Assembly: GCA_963809825.1 (NCBI GenBank)
Contig: CAWELJ010000009.1
Span: forward strand, 124,001-188,000
Source: Bog-473 sp963809825
GTDB lineage: Bacteria > Actinomycetota > Acidimicrobiia > Acidimicrobiales > RAAP-2
Reading direction: 5' to 3'
Length of the DNA stretch: 64,000 nucleotides
Part shown: one piece after another, positions 1 to 9,300 of the stretch
Layout: the number at the start of each line of letters is the position of its first letter
Numbering within the stretch: position 1 is the stretch's first letter
Position numbers and translations under genes: made by a program
Notes under the pieces: model-generated
What the model saw: only the letters and a program-made list of their open reading frames with translations
Databases searched by the model: none
Told to the model about the DNA's origin: nothing

Positions 1-409
1 GGTCCTCGACGTCCAGGTCCTCGACGTCCTCGACCGCTGCCGCGGCCGCCGCCTTGCCGCCCCGGGCGACCCGCCGCTCCTTGATCTTGGCGGCCTTCCC
101 ATGACGGTCACGCAGGTAGTACAGCTTGGCCCGCCGGACATCGCCCAGCGTGGCGACCTCGATCTTCGCGATGGTGGGCGAGTGCACCGGGAAGGTGCGC
201 TCGACGCCGACGCCGAAGCTGACCTTGCGGACGGTGAAGGTCTCCTGCACGCCGCCACCCTGGCGCCGCATGACGGCGCCCTGGAAGACCTGCACCCGCT
301 CCCGGTTCCCCTCGACCACCCGGACGTGGACCTTGACGGTGTCGCCGGGGCGGAATTCGGGGATGTCGTCGCGCAGGCTGTCGCGATCGATGGTCTCGGT
401 GGGGTGCAT
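1..409 (-). CDS. rplS: 50S ribosomal protein L19 (partial, 3' end outside window)
   Basis: Ribosomal protein L19 sits at the 30S-50S interface of the ribosome. The translated N-terminus (MHPTETIDRDSLRDDIPEF) and the stretches FRPGDTVKVHVRVVEG, RVQVFQGAV and YLRDRHGKAAKIKERR are typical of L19. After residue 120 the protein runs into an Ala- then Asp/Glu-rich tail (VEDVEDLDVED) that is longer than the usual L19 end and continues off the window. It is the last visible gene of the ffh-rpsP-khpA-rimM-trmD-rplS string and lies 16 bp after trmD. The start ATG at 409 is the only one that gives the family N-terminus. Confidence 0.95.
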   Translation of the reverse strand, partial: MHPTETIDRDSLRDDIPEFRPGDTVKVHVRVVEGNRERVQVFQGAVMRRQGGGVQETFTVRKVSFGVGVERTFPVHSPTIAKIEVATLGDVRRAKLYYLRDRHGKAAKIKERRVARGGKAAAAAAVEDVEDLDVED

Positions 410-425
410 GGGAAGCGTCCTTCGT

Positions 426-1187
426 TCACACCGGCTCAGTGCCGGACGGAACATCGTAGCCGTGCTCGGCCAGAGCCCGCACGTCGCCGGCGCTGAGCGC
501 CGACGCCCTGACCAGGTGCGCGATCAGGTCGGGGCGGCGCTCGGCCGTCCGCAGCAGGGCCTGCGTGCGGCGCCAGGCGGCCACGGCGCCATGGTCGCCC
601 GAGCGGAGCACCTCGGGCACCGGCCAGCCCCTGAACTCGGCCGGACGGGTGTACTGGGGGTACTCGAGCAGCCCCTCGGCGAAGCTCTCGTCCAGTGCCG
701 ACTGCTCGTTGCCCAGTACCTCGGGCAGCAGCCGGGCCACCGCCTCGACCACCACGAGGGCGGCGAGTTCCCCGCCGGCCAGCACGAAGTCGCCCACCGA
801 GAGCTCGCCGTCCACCAGGTGATCGGCGACCCGCTGGTCCACCCCCTCGTAGCGGCCGCAGAGCAGGGAGAAACCACCGGGCGCCCCGGCCAGCTCGGCG
901 GCCCTCTCCTGGTCGAAGCGCCGCCCGCCCGGGGCGAGCAGGTAGAGCGGCCGGGGCAGGTCGGGGACGGCCTCGACGCAGCGAAAGATCGGATCGGCCC
1001 GCAGCACCATGCCGGCGCCGCCTCCGAAGGGGCTGTCGTCGACGGAGCGCCGAGGATCGTCGGCGCCATCCCGGAGGTCGTGCACGCGCACGTCGAGCGC
1101 ACCCGTGTCGACGGCCCGCCCGAGGATGGAGGCGCCGCAGTAGCCGGCGACGACGTCGGGGAAGATCGTGAAGACGTCGATCCTCAT
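426..1187 (-). CDS. trmD: tRNA (guanine-37-N1)-methyltransferase TrmD
   Basis: TrmD methylates G37 next to the anticodon using S-adenosylmethionine and prevents +1 frameshifting. The 253-residue length is normal. The N-terminus MRIDVFTIFPD, the SPFGGGAGMVL stretch, and the two trefoil-knot SAM-binding segments LLCGRYEGVDQRV and SVGDFVLAGGELAAL are all present and intact. The C-terminal helical domain (YPQYTRP, RRPDLIA) follows as expected. It lies 10 bp downstream of rimM and 16 bp upstream of rplS, the order found in most bacteria, so the three are probably cotranscribed. Confidence 0.97.
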   Translation of the reverse strand: MRIDVFTIFPDVVAGYCGASILGRAVDTGALDVRVHDLRDGADDPRRSVDDSPFGGGAGMVLRADPIFRCVEAVPDLPRPLYLLAPGGRRFDQERAAELAGAPGGFSLLCGRYEGVDQRVADHLVDGELSVGDFVLAGGELAALVVVEAVARLLPEVLGNEQSALDESFAEGLLEYPQYTRPAEFRGWPVPEVLRSGDHGAVAAWRRTQALLRTAERRPDLIAHLVRASALSAGDVRALAEHGYDVPSGTEPV

Positions 1188-1197
1188 GGAGCCGGCC

Positions 1198-1662
1198 TCA
1201 CAGGTCCAGCAATCCGTCGGGGATGTCGACCTCGACCGTCCCGGCCTCCGCGTCGTGGCGCGTGACGAAGCGGAGCGGGATCAGCGCACCCGACCCGAGC
1301 ACCAGGAGGTCACTCGCCGGATTGGCCTCGACCGCTGCCACCAGGCCGAGCTCGGCGCCGTCGCCATCGAGCACCGTGGCACCGACGAGCTCGTGGACCC
1401 ACAGGGCGCCCGGCACCTCGAGCGGCTCGGCCTCGAGGTCCACGCCGTGCAACCGCTCGGCCGCCTCGCGGGACGCCACGTCCTCGAACTGCACGATGAA
1501 GCGATCCGCGCCGAAGGGTTTCGACGAGACGACGCGGAGGGTGCCGCGGGAGGAGGCGAGCTCCGTCCCCGGGCTCAGGCGCTGCGTCTGGTCGGTCCAG
1601 AGCTGGACCACCACCTCGCCCCGCAGGCCGTGGGCCTTGGCGACCCGGCCGATCTTGAGCAG
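1198..1662 (-). CDS. rimM: 16S rRNA processing protein RimM, probable CTG start
   Basis: RimM assists 30S assembly by binding S19 and the 16S 3' domain. The C-terminal part (residues 17 on: RGTLRVVSSKPFGADRFIVQFEDV, then LWVHELVGATVLD and the PRC-barrel end VEVDIPDGLLDL) is clear. The conserved N-terminal segment KIGRVAKAHGLRGEVVV lies upstream of the first GTG (1614). The only plausible initiator giving the full family N-terminus is a CTG at 1660-1662, one base after the khpA stop codon. No ATG, GTG or TTG occurs in that frame between this CTG and the upstream stop region. The GTG at 1614 would delete the conserved KAHGLRGE motif. CTG initiation is therefore inferred; the product would be 154 residues. 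Confidence 0.88.
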   Translation of the reverse strand: MLKIGRVAKAHGLRGEVVVQLWTDQTQRLSPGTELASSRGTLRVVSSKPFGADRFIVQFEDVASREAAERLHGVDLEAEPLEVPGALWVHELVGATVLDGDGAELGLVAAVEANPASDLLVLGSGALIPLRFVTRHDAEAGTVEVDIPDGLLDL

Positions 1663-1663
1663 C

Positions 1664-1957
1664 TCAGTCGTCGACGATGTCCACGCTGGCCTGGACGCCG
1701 TCCCGGGCGCCCGCCACGTTGACCAGGGTCCGGATCGCCTGGGCCGTGCGGCCGCGGCGGCCGATCACCCGTCCCATGTCCTCGGGAGCGACGTGGAGGT
1801 TGAGCCGCACCCCGCTGCGGCGGTCCTCGGTCTCGATCACGACCGCGTCGGGGTCGTTGGACAGCGAGCGGGCCAGGTAGCTCAGGACGGTGAGCGGCAT
1901 GCCTCCGTCGACCGCCCGCAGCTCGTTGCCTTCGCCGACACCGTCCTCGTCGTCCAT
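1664..1957 (-). CDS. khpA: KH-domain RNA-binding protein KhpA (YlqC family), core reading frame
   Basis: KhpA is a single type II KH-domain RNA-binding protein that in Gram-positive bacteria pairs with KhpB/Jag and influences cell size and division. The KH core is in the last 75 residues: LTVLSYLARSLSNDP, the VAPEDMGRVIGRRGRTAQAI helix-GRRG-helix motif and the closing beta strand ASVDIVDD. The ATG at 1957 gives 97 residues, but homologues begin close to MPLTVLSYLA, so the first 20 acidic residues are an extension. In this organism the extension seems to continue upstream in another frame (see 1958-2100). Position between rpsP and rimM is the standard one. Confidence 0.9.
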   Translation of the reverse strand: MDDEDGVGEGNELRAVDGGMPLTVLSYLARSLSNDPDAVVIETEDRRSGVRLNLHVAPEDMGRVIGRRGRTAQAIRTLVNVAGARDGVQASVDIVDD

Positions 1958-2049
1958 GTCGTCGCCGTCGTCCAGTCGTCGACGTCGTCCACGTCATCGA
2001 CGTCGTCCACGTCGTCCACGTCGTCCACGTCGTCGATGTCGTCGTCGAC
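1943..2049 (-). repeat. Acidic tandem repeat, 9-bp unit GACGACGTG, at the khpA N-terminus
   Basis: Read on the minus strand, a 9-bp unit GACGACGTG (with GTC, ATC, GGC, ATG variants at the third codon) is repeated about ten times and encodes runs of Asp-Asp-Val. One unit, near 1972-1977, reads GACGACTG instead of GACGACGTG, which lacks one G and changes the frame. A repeat of this kind can gain or lose units by slippage. Confidence 0.85.
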
Positions 2050-2100
2050 CGCACCACCGCCGGTCTGGTTGATGTCGCCCGCTTCGTAGAGGTTGGTCAC
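1958..2100 (-). other. Probable original 5' end of khpA, out of frame with the KH core by one base
   Basis: A GTG at 2100 overlaps the rpsP stop as GTGA, the coupling seen elsewhere in this cluster. It opens a frame reading MTNLYEAGDINQTGGGAV followed by the Asp-Asp-Val repeat. In this frame the repeat then reads into nonsense (TTATTWTTRT). Adding one G at the aberrant unit (forward position 1974/1975) joins it cleanly to the acidic start of KhpA (GDDMDDEDG). I infer that the true khpA runs 1664-2100 and carries a one-base deletion in this sequence, either an assembly error or a real slippage event. Confidence 0.6.
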
Positions 2101-2381
2101 TTGGCCCTCGCCGCGGCGAACTCGTCCCAGGCGCCGGAGGTCTTGAGGAGGCGCTCGACGCGCTCCGTCGGCTTGGCGCCGTTGACCAGCCACTTGACGG
2201 CCTTGGCGTTGTCGATCTCGATCACGGCGTCGGGCTCCGCCGTCGACGAGCCCCGGGGCGCGTAGGTGCCCACGATCTCGAGAAAGCGCCCGTCACGGGG
2301 CGACCGGCTGTCCGCGGCCACGACCCGGTAGGTCGGCTGCTTCTTCTTACCCATCCGCACGAGGCGGAGCTTGACTGCCAC
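2097..2381 (-). CDS. rpsP: 30S ribosomal protein S16
   Basis: S16 is an early assembly protein of the 30S subunit. The N-terminus MAVKLRLVRMGKKKQPTYRV, then VAADSRSPRDGRFLEIVGTY and the segment KAVKWLVNGAKPTERVERLL, is diagnostic. At 94 residues it is slightly longer than the E. coli protein, as in other actinobacteria. It starts 60 bp after ffh and its stop overlaps the upstream GTG of the khpA leader. Confidence 0.97.
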   Translation of the reverse strand: MAVKLRLVRMGKKKQPTYRVVAADSRSPRDGRFLEIVGTYAPRGSSTAEPDAVIEIDNAKAVKWLVNGAKPTERVERLLKTSGAWDEFAAARAK

Positions 2382-2441
2382 GAGGTGGTTCCTCCAAAGG
2401 GATCTGGACGTATTGGCCGTCCATTCTGGCAGATGGCGGGA

Positions 2442-4013
2442 CTACCGGCCTTTCGGCGGTGTCACCCGCCCGCCCTTCTTCTTCTTCTTGGTCCCCTTGT
2501 TGACGCTGACCACGGGCCGGGCGGGCGCCGGCGCAGGCAGGCCAGGGAAGCTCGAGGGCAGGTCCCCGCCGTCACCCATCAACTGGGAGAGCATGTCGAA
2601 ATCGGGCTGCCCGGGCTGTCCGGGCTGTCCGGCGGCACCGGCGCCGGCCGCCTGTTGGGCCATCTTGCGGGCGGCGCGGCCGCTCATCCCGGCCATGTTG
2701 GGCATCCCGGGGAGGCTCGGCATGTTGCCCGAGGCCATCCCCTTCATCATCTTCTGCATCTCCTTGAACTGCTTGAGGAGCGTATTGACGTCCTGGATGC
2801 TCGTGCCCGAACCGCGCGCCACCCGGCTGCGGCGCGAGCCGTCGAGCAGGGTGGTGTCGGTCCGCTCGGCCGGGGTCATGGAGCACACGATCGCCTCGAC
2901 CTTGGCTACCTCGCCGTCGTCGATCTGGCCGGCGGCCTGGCGCATCTCCTTGGACATGCCGGGCATGAGGCGCATGAGGCCGCCCAGCGACCCCATCTTC
3001 TTCACCTGGCGCAGCTGGGAGAGGAAGTCCTCGAGGGTGAACTGGCCCTGCATGAGGCGGCTGGCGCTCTTGGCTACCTCGTCGGAGTCCATCGTGCGCT
3101 CGGCCTGCTCGATCAGGCTCAGCACGTCGCCCATCCCCAGGATGCGGTCGGCCATGCGGTCGGGGTGGAAGAGGTCGAAGTCGCCCAGGCGCTCGCCCGT
3201 GCTGGCGAACGCGATCGGCTTGCCGACCACCCCCTTGACCGAGAGGGCGGCGCCGCCGCGAGCGTCCCCGTCGAGCTTGGTGAGGATCACGCCGCTCAGC
3301 TCGAGGGTGTCGTGGAACGCCTTGGCGGTGGCGACCGCGTCCTGGCCGATCATGGCGTCGATGACCAGGAACGTGTAGTGGGGCTCGGTCGCCGCCGAGA
3401 TGTCGCGGATCTGCTGCATCAGCTCCACGTCGATGGTGAGGCGGCCCGCCGTGTCGATGATGCAGATGTCCTTGCCGAGGCGCCGGGCCTCCTCGAGTCC
3501 CGCCACCGCACAGGCGACGGGGTCGGTGGCCTCGCTGAAGACCGTGACCCCGGCCTGCTCGCCGAGGACGCGCAGCTGCTCGACGGCGGCCGGGCGCTGG
3601 AGGTCCGCGCCCACCAGCAGCGGGTTGCGCCCCTGCTGCTTCCACCACAGGGCGAGCTTGGCCGAGTTGGTGGTCTTGCCCGAGCCCTGCAGCCCGGCCA
3701 TGAGGACGACCGTCGGCGGGCGGGACGCGTAGCTGAGCTTGAGCGTGTCCCCGCCGAGGACGCTGACCAGCTCCTCGTGCACGGCGCGGATCACCTGCTG
3801 GCCCGGGGTGAGGCTCCGCGAGAGCGCCTCGGTACTGACCCGCAGCCGGATGCCGTCGCAGAAACGACGGGCGACGCTCAGCTCGACGTCGGCCTCGAGG
3901 AGCGCCGTGCGGATCTCCTGGAGCGCCTCGTCGAGGTCGGCCTCGCTGATGCGCCCCTTGCTCCGCAGGCGGGTCGAGATCCGCTCCAGGCGGTCGGACA
4001 GGGCGTCGAACAT
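2442..4013 (-). CDS. ffh: Signal recognition particle GTPase Ffh (SRP54)
   Basis: Ffh binds 4.5S RNA and nascent signal sequences and docks with FtsY to deliver ribosomes to the Sec translocon. Domain order is complete: N domain (residues 1-95), G domain with the P-loop GLQGSGKT at 107-114, DTAGRL at about 187 and TKLDGDARGG near 246, then the methionine-rich M domain from about 300 (MRLMPGM, MLSQLMGD). The tail is rich in Gly, Pro and Met and ends in a basic KKKKKGGRVTPPKGR segment. At 523 residues it is about 70 longer than E. coli Ffh, as usual for actinobacteria. It is separated from ftsY/smc by two plus/minus genes, so it probably has its own promoter. Confidence 0.97.
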   Translation of the reverse strand: MFDALSDRLERISTRLRSKGRISEADLDEALQEIRTALLEADVELSVARRFCDGIRLRVSTEALSRSLTPGQQVIRAVHEELVSVLGGDTLKLSYASRPPTVVLMAGLQGSGKTTNSAKLALWWKQQGRNPLLVGADLQRPAAVEQLRVLGEQAGVTVFSEATDPVACAVAGLEEARRLGKDICIIDTAGRLTIDVELMQQIRDISAATEPHYTFLVIDAMIGQDAVATAKAFHDTLELSGVILTKLDGDARGGAALSVKGVVGKPIAFASTGERLGDFDLFHPDRMADRILGMGDVLSLIEQAERTMDSDEVAKSASRLMQGQFTLEDFLSQLRQVKKMGSLGGLMRLMPGMSKEMRQAAGQIDDGEVAKVEAIVCSMTPAERTDTTLLDGSRRSRVARGSGTSIQDVNTLLKQFKEMQKMMKGMASGNMPSLPGMPNMAGMSGRAARKMAQQAAGAGAAGQPGQPGQPDFDMLSQLMGDGGDLPSSFPGLPAPAPARPVVSVNKGTKKKKKGGRVTPPKGR

Positions 4014-4085
4014 GGGGTCTCAGGTTAGCCACGGAGGCCCTCGGCGCCGGCCCGGGCGCCGCCAGCTGGCAGGCTGGTCCCGTCT

Positions 4086-4847
4086 ATGGAGATCGCCGGC
4101 TTCGTCGAGGCGCTGCGGCACGAGGGCGCCCGCATGACGGCGGCGGCGCGTGCCGTGTCGGCCGACGCACCGGTGCCGACGTGTCCCGACTGGGTGGCGC
4201 GTGACCTGATCCGCCACATGGGTGGCGTGCATCGCTGGGCGACCGGCTACGTGGCCGAGGCGCGCACCGAAGTCCGTCCCGAGGGCCTCGACGAGATCGT
4301 CGGCCGTTGGCCCGACGACACGGAGCTGGCCGACTGGTTCGAGTCCGGGTACCTGGCGCTGGTGTGCGCCCTGGAGGCGGCGCCGGCGGACCTTCGGTGC
4401 TGGACGTTCCTTCCCGCGCCCTCGCCGCTCGCCATGTGGAGCCGGCGCCAGGCGCACGAGACCGCGATCCACCGCGTCGACACCGAGTTGGCGGCGGGCC
4501 GGCCGATCGGCGACGTGTCGCCCTGCACTCCTGCGTTCGCCGCCGACGGCGTCGACGAGCTGCTGACCTGTTTCGTGCCCCGCCGCTCGACGGGGTGGCG
4601 AGCCGAGCAGCCGGCGACCCTCGGCATTCGCTGTGTCGACGACGACGGCGCCTGGCTGTTGTCGATCGGGCCCGACGGCGTGACGACCTCGGCCGGCGCC
4701 GGCGGCGCGGCGTGCACGGTCCGGGGGGCCGCCGGCGACCTGTATCTCGCCTTGTGGAACCGCGCCGGCAGCGAGCGGCTGCACATTGAGGGCGATGCCG
4801 GCGTGCTCCACGCGTTCGGCGACGCGGTGCGGGTGCGCTGGGCCTAG
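4086..4847 (+). CDS. Maleylpyruvate isomerase (MDMPI) fold protein, DinB-like superfamily
   Basis: This family of actinobacterial proteins has an N-terminal four-helix metal-binding domain and a C-terminal SCP2-like domain; some members use mycothiol. The visible signs are PVPTCPDWVARDLIRHMGGVHRW at residues 30-52 and the later WSRRQAHETAIHRVDTEL, which holds the conserved His/Asp metal ligands. The C-terminal 90 residues (TVRGAAGDLYLALWNR, GDAGVLHAFGDAVRVRW) fit the second domain. The substrate cannot be deduced. It is the only plus-strand gene in the housekeeping block, wedged between ffh and ftsY, and converges on the small gene at 4900. Confidence 0.85.
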   Translation: MEIAGFVEALRHEGARMTAAARAVSADAPVPTCPDWVARDLIRHMGGVHRWATGYVAEARTEVRPEGLDEIVGRWPDDTELADWFESGYLALVCALEAAPADLRCWTFLPAPSPLAMWSRRQAHETAIHRVDTELAAGRPIGDVSPCTPAFAADGVDELLTCFVPRRSTGWRAEQPATLGIRCVDDDGAWLLSIGPDGVTTSAGAGGAACTVRGAAGDLYLALWNRAGSERLHIEGDAGVLHAFGDAVRVRWA

Positions 4848-4899
4848 GCCGTCGCGCCGGCGGCCGCCTGAAAGACCCTCCTGTGGGTCCTCTCGAGCG

Positions 4900-5169
4900 T
4901 CAGGCGGCTGCGGGTTCGCCCACCGTGGGCGTGACCTCGGGGGTGGGACGGCGCCCGACGAGCCAGTAGGCCACCGAGCCACTCGTGTTCATGGTGGCGG
5001 CCAGCCGCCACAGCCGCTTCGGGCCCCGCACGGCGGCCGCGGGCCGGCGGTCCAGGTCGCGCCACGTCAGCGTCAGCACGATCAGGTGGATCACCAGCGC
5101 CACCACGACGACCCGCTTCTGCCGGTCGCTCAGGTCACTCCACTTCTGCGCCTTGCCGGCTGGACTCAT
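4900..5169 (-). CDS. Small membrane protein, PLDc_N-like
   Basis: An 89-residue protein with one clear hydrophobic helix (VVVVALVIHLIVLTLTW, residues 20-36) and a second weaker one. The second half, KRLWRLAATMNTSGSVAYWLVGRR, matches the pattern of the phospholipase-D N-terminal-like family (Trp-Arg, then Asn, Gly-Ser-x-Ala-Tyr, Gly-Arg-Arg), small two-helix proteins common in actinobacteria. Function is unknown. It begins 21 bp after the ftsY stop and probably rides on the smc-ftsY transcript. Confidence 0.75.
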   Translation of the reverse strand: MSPAGKAQKWSDLSDRQKRVVVVALVIHLIVLTLTWRDLDRRPAAAVRGPKRLWRLAATMNTSGSVAYWLVGRRPTPEVTPTVGEPAAA

Positions 5170-5190
5170 CGGCTGCTCCTCCCGGTGGCC

Positions 5191-6319
5191 TCAGTCGCCG
5201 GCCAGCAGCGCGCCGACGAACTCGTCGGGGTCGAAGTCGACCAGGTCGTCGGGGCCCTCGCCGAGGCCGACGAGCTTGACGGGCACGAAGAGCTCGCGCT
5301 GCACCGCGATGACGATGCCGCCCTTGGCCGTGCCGTCGAGCTTGGTGAGCACGATCCCGGTGACGTCCACCGCGTCGGCGAACTCCCGGGCCTGCGCCAG
5401 CCCGTTCTGGCCCGTCGTCGCATCGAGGACGAGCAGCACCTCGGTGACGTTGCCCGGGTCGCGGTCGGCTACCCGCCGGATCTTCTTGAGCTCCTCGACC
5501 AGGTTGACCTTCGTGTGCAGGCGCCCGGCCGTGTCGGCCAGCACGAGGTCGTTGCCCCGCGCCGCGGCGCGCTGCACGGCGTCGAACACGATGGCACTGG
5601 GGTCGGCGCCCTCGGCGCCGCGCACGATATCGGTCCCGGTGCGCTCGGCCCACATGCCGAGCTGGTCGGCGGCGGCGGCGCGGAAGGTGTCGCCCGCCGC
5701 CAGGAGGACCGAGTGGCCGGCGGCCGACTGGCGCCGGGCCAGCTTGCCGATCGTCGTCGTCTTGCCCACCCCGTTGACCCCGACGAAGAGCCAGACGTCG
5801 GGCGAGCCCTGCCGGCCGTCGAAGTGCAGGGCCCGCGACCCGCCGGTCTCGAGCAGCGCACGGATGGAGGCGCCCAGGGCCTCGAGCAGGTCGTCGCCGC
5901 CCTTGATCTCCTTGACGTCCACCTTGGCCCGCAGCTCTTCGAGGAGCGCTGTCGTCGTGGCGACGCCGACGTCGGCCCGGATGAGCGCCTCCTCGAGCGA
6001 GTCCCAGGTGGCGGCGTCGATCCGGCCGGAGCGCAGCGCGGCGACCGCACCGCTGAAGAGCCCGCGCACGCCGCCCAGGCGGCTGCGGTACGAGGGCGGC
6101 GCCTCGACTCCGGGGGCAGGCGGCGCCTCGACCGTCGACGGCACTGTGGGTGGGGGTGCCGGGGGCCGCCGGTGCCGTTGCTGCCGGTGCCGGGGGCGCC
6201 GCCGTCTCCGCGCCGCCCCGTCGCCGGGAGCGGGTGGCCGCGATCCCCCCGATGACCACGCCCAGCACGGCCACCGCGACGACGAGGACGATGTAGAAGC
6301 CGACGGTGACGGCGATCAT
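5191..6319 (-). CDS. ftsY: Signal recognition particle receptor FtsY, interrupted by an apparent frameshift
   Basis: FtsY is the membrane-associated SRP receptor GTPase. The NG domain is intact from 6144 down: P-loop VGVNGVGKTTTIGKLA, LAAGDTFRAAAADQL, DTAGRLHTKVNLVEEL, TKLDGTAKGG and the end VDFDPDEFVGALL. The expected membrane anchor of actinobacterial FtsY lies just upstream but in another frame: the ATG at 6319 overlaps the smc stop as ATGA and encodes MIAVTVGFYIVLVVAVAVLG followed by a basic and Ala/Pro-rich linker. The two parts join if one base is removed in the C-rich run near 6150-6175. I therefore annotate one gene with a +1 indel. The alternative is a shorter protein starting at GTG 6144 and lacking the anchor. 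Confidence 0.88.
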
Positions 6320-9300
6320 GCGTTCGAGGGCTCCTTCTCCACCTTCTGGCTGACGACCTGGGAGGACCCGCCCGGCGCCATGGTCACACCGTAGAGCGCG
6401 TCGCCCGTCTCCATGGTGCGCTTCTGGTGGCTGACGATCAGCAGCTGCGCCTCGTCGCGGAATTCGTGGACCAGGGCGAGGAAACGGCTCAGGTTGACGT
6501 CGTCGAGCGCCGCCTCCACCTCGTCCATCATGTAGAAGGGCGACGGGCGGCTGCGGAAGACGGCGAAGAGGAACGCGAGCGCGGCCATCGAGCGCTCGCC
6601 GCCGGAGAGCAGCGAGACGCGGCGGACGTTGCGCCCGGCGGGGCGCACCTCGATCTCGACGCCGGTGTTGAGCAGGTCGTCGGGGTCGAGGAGGACGAGC
6701 CGGCCCGTGCCGCCGGGGAACAGCATGGCGACGAGCGCCGAGAAGTGCTCGTTGACGTCGGCCGCCGCGGCGGCGAACGACGTCATGATCTCGTGGTCGA
6801 GGGTGCGCACGACCTCGTGCAGCTCGCGGCGCGCGCCGCGCACGTCGTCGACCTGCGCCTCGAGCTCCTTGTGGCGCTCCTCGAGCGTCGAGAGCTCCTC
6901 GAGGGCCAACGGGTTCACCGGGCCCAGCGCGACGAGCTTGCGCTCGAGCTCCTCGGCGTGCTGGGTCAGCGTGGTCCCCTCGGGCGACTCGGGCTCGGAC
7001 AGGCCGACGAGGTCCTCGGGCGCCGCACCGAGGTCCCGCAGGACGTGGTCGCGCAGCGCCTCGGTCCGCAGGTCGACCTCGTTGGCCTCGAGGTCGAGGG
7101 TGCGGGTGCGGGTGCGGACCGCATCGAGGCGCTGCTCGGTCGTGTGACGGTCCTGACGCAGCCGCTCCAGCTTCTCGCCGCCGGCGCGGACCGCGTCGAC
7201 CTGGTCCTGGTAGTCGTGGCGCAGGGATTCGAAGATCCCGTCGAGTCGGCGCGTGCTCCTGCTCGACGAGGACCTCCAGGCGCGCCAGCACGGCGCCGTC
7301 GGCTTCCAGCCGCTGGCGGCGGGTGGCGGCCGTGGCCCGCTCCTCGGCGTGGCCCTGCAGGCGCCGCTCCACCTCGGCCTGACGCTCGCCGAGCACCCGC
7401 CGGCGTTCGGCGATGCCGGCCACGCGCACCTCGAGCGCCTGGCGCTGCCGCCGCGTCTCGGTTCGCCGTTCCTCGAGCGCCTGCCAGGCCGCGAGCGCGT
7501 CGCTGAGCTCGGGCAGGGCGCGGTCCAATTGCGCCTGCTCGGCCGTCACCTCGGACAGGCGCAGCTGGGCCTCGGCCACGGCGGCGCGGGCCTCGTCGAG
7601 CTCGCCCGCCAGACGCTGCTGCTCCTGGCCGGCCCGCTCCGTGTCGGCCCGCCCCGAATCGCAGGCCGACGCGTGCCGGTCGGCGGCGCGCTCGGCCGCG
7701 GCGCGGGCGTCGCGGGCGCGCGCCAGCGCGATGCGCGCCTCGGTGAGACGGGCGCGTGCCAGCTCGGCGGCGGCGGCGGCGTCCCCGGCCTTGTGCTGCG
7801 CCTCTTCGACCGCCGCCGCGGTGACCACGCCGCTGCCCGAGCGCACGCGCCATCCCGTCGCGGCGAAGCGGTCACCCTCGGGCGTCACCACCACCAGGTC
7901 CTCGCGGGCGAGCGAGAGGTCGATCGCCTCCTCCCAGCCGTCGACACGGACGGCACGGCCGACGAGCGAGTCCAGCACGGACTCGGCGACGGACCCGCCG
8001 TGGCGGGCCCGCACGTGCGCGCGCACGGGCTCGGCGCTGCTGCCCGGCGGGAGGGCGTCCCCCAGTCCCCCGCCGGCGGACATGGACGGCCGGGGTGCGA
8101 GCACGGCCCCGGTGACGCCGCGCTCCCGCAGGGTCGCCAGCGCCGCCTGGGCGGCGCGGCGCCCGTCGACCACGACGGCGGCCACCCCGGCGCCGGCCGC
8201 GGCCTCGAACGCCGCGTCCCAACCGTCGTCGATCTCGACGAGGTCGACCAGGGACCCGACGACCCCGTCGACGTCACGCAGGAGCGCCCGCCCGCCCGCG
8301 CCCTGCAGGTCCGCCAGTGCCCGCTCGAGCGCCTCGGCCCGGGCCGCCGTGCGGTGGAGGCCGTCGGCCGCCTCGTCGGCCGACACCTGGGCCGACTCCG
8401 CGGCACGGGCGGCCTCCTCGAGCTCCGCCGTGCGGGCGGCCAGCTCGGCCTCGAGAGCCGCCGTGGCCCCTTCGAGGTCGGCGGACGCCTTGGTCAACAG
8501 GTCGGCCCGCACGGCGGCGCCCGCCCCGCGCTGCTCGAGGGACACCACCCGGCCGGCCAGCGCCGCCAGGTCCCGTTGCTCGCGTGCCGCGGCCCGAGCC
8601 GCCAGTTCCACGCGCGCGTGCACCCGGGCGATCGCCTCGTCGGGCGCGTCCCCCCCCAGCACGGCCGACCAGCGTTCCCGCAGCGCCGCCTCCTCCTCGC
8701 CGAGGGAGGCCAGCGCCGCCTCGAGCGCGGCCCGCTCCTCGGCGCCACCCGCCGCCTCGTCGGCCTCCGCCGCCGTCAGCTCGGTGGCGAGGCGGGCCCC
8801 CTCCGCCTCGAGGGTGGACACCACGTCGACGTCGGCCGCCGCGTCCAGCGCGGCCACGACGGCGCGCCCGCGCTCGCGCAGCAGGGCCGAGGTGCCCCGG
8901 GCCCGTTCGACGAGGCCCTGCACCCGGCCGAGCGCGTTGGCCAGGTCCTCCTCGCGCCGCGACGACAGCTCGGCGCTGGTGGAGGTGGCCTCGGCATCGA
9001 GCTGTTCGAGGGCCTCGTGCAGCTCGCGCTCCTCGTCGCGGCAGATGCTCAGGCTCTGCGCGGCGGCCCGGCGGCGCGCCGTCAGGTCGGCCAGCTCGGC
9101 GCCGGCGAGGTAGCGGCGGACGGCGAGCAGCTCGGAGGCCACCGTGTCGTGGGAGCGGGCCGCCGCGGCCTGCCGCTCGAGGGGGCGGATCTGGCGCCGC
9201 ACCTCGCGCACCAGGTCCCCGAGCCGCTCGAGGTTCTCGGCCGTGGCGGCCAGGCGGCGTTCGGCCCGCTCGCGCCGCCGCCGGTGCTTGAGCACCCCCG

